From JBEBGV01 sp040081265 (GTDB lineage: Bacteria; Acidobacteriota; Vicinamibacteria; Vicinamibacterales; UBA2999), in NCBI GenBank assembly GCA_040081265.1, contig JBEBGV010000154.1, forward strand, positions 1-5,026: DNA of 5,026 bases, read 5' to 3'. Of the stretch, positions 5,020-5,026 are shown in pieces (position 1 is the first letter of the stretch; every line of letters begins with the position of its first letter). The translations under genes and the position numbers were made by a program. The notes under the pieces were generated by a model that did no database searches, was not told the DNA's origin, and saw only the letters and a program-made list of their open reading frames with translations.

Positions 5020-5026
5020 GTGACAG
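5020..5026 (-). promoter_or_regulatory. CTGTCAC box upstream of leader 3
   Basis: CTGTCAC at the extreme right end of the window, 72 bases upstream of the core hairpin of leader 3. It shares CTGTCACG and a following CTGCC with copy 1. What lies further upstream is not visible. Confidence 0.4.

Overview
The window is a GC-rich stretch of bacterial accessory DNA, probably part of an integrated conjugative element, plasmid or genomic island of an environmental bacterium. The phylum cannot be fixed from this sequence. No tRNA, rRNA, transposase, integrase or housekeeping gene is visible.

Two gene populations are interleaved. The first is a set of short minus-strand genes with very GC-rich third codon positions: a 5'-anchored part of a RadC/JAB-domain protein (1-395, running off the left edge), a 108-residue protein resembling SpoVG (3631-3957) and a 61-residue orphan (4709-4894). 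All three carry nearly the same leader between promoter region and start codon: a hairpin built from GGTTCCT / AGGAACC with a loop that reads CA...CGA on the transcript strand. In two of the three, a further GGTTCC lies directly before the Shine-Dalgarno sequence. A CTGTCAC box also lies about 65-75 bases upstream of each hairpin. Unrelated proteins sharing one structured leader suggest coordinated post-transcriptional control. The published radC RNA motif (conserved 5' leader of DNA-associated genes on mobile elements) is the obvious known candidate, but I could not compare it to the Rfam model.

The second population is a plus-strand, two-gene operon (909-3532) set between radC and the SpoVG-like gene. 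It encodes a 58-residue charged helical protein and, through a 4-base GTGA stop/start overlap, an 816-residue Rad50/SMC-like ABC ATPase. The ATPase has a CPLC zinc-hook motif, a variant signature motif, Walker B and H-loop, and a C-terminal extension with an R-x3-E pair, a VHYNEW segment and a Cys4 knuckle. Its codon use is visibly less GC-biased than that of the minus-strand genes, which suggests separate acquisition. The context and architecture (compare RloC/PrrC-type ATPase effectors) make a defence function plausible but unproven. Just upstream lies a 45-codon fragment (726-863) that begins like a known family of PDDEXK-type nuclease proteins and then diverges, which looks like a scar from gene replacement.

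The rest is non-coding or uncertain. 396-725 holds the radC leader and its promoter region. 3533-3630 holds a strong hairpin between the convergent ATPase and SpoVG-like genes. 4087-4675 has no confident gene, only one weak zinc-ribbon-like reading frame. A perfect 10-bp hairpin (4676-4700) follows the 61-residue orphan.
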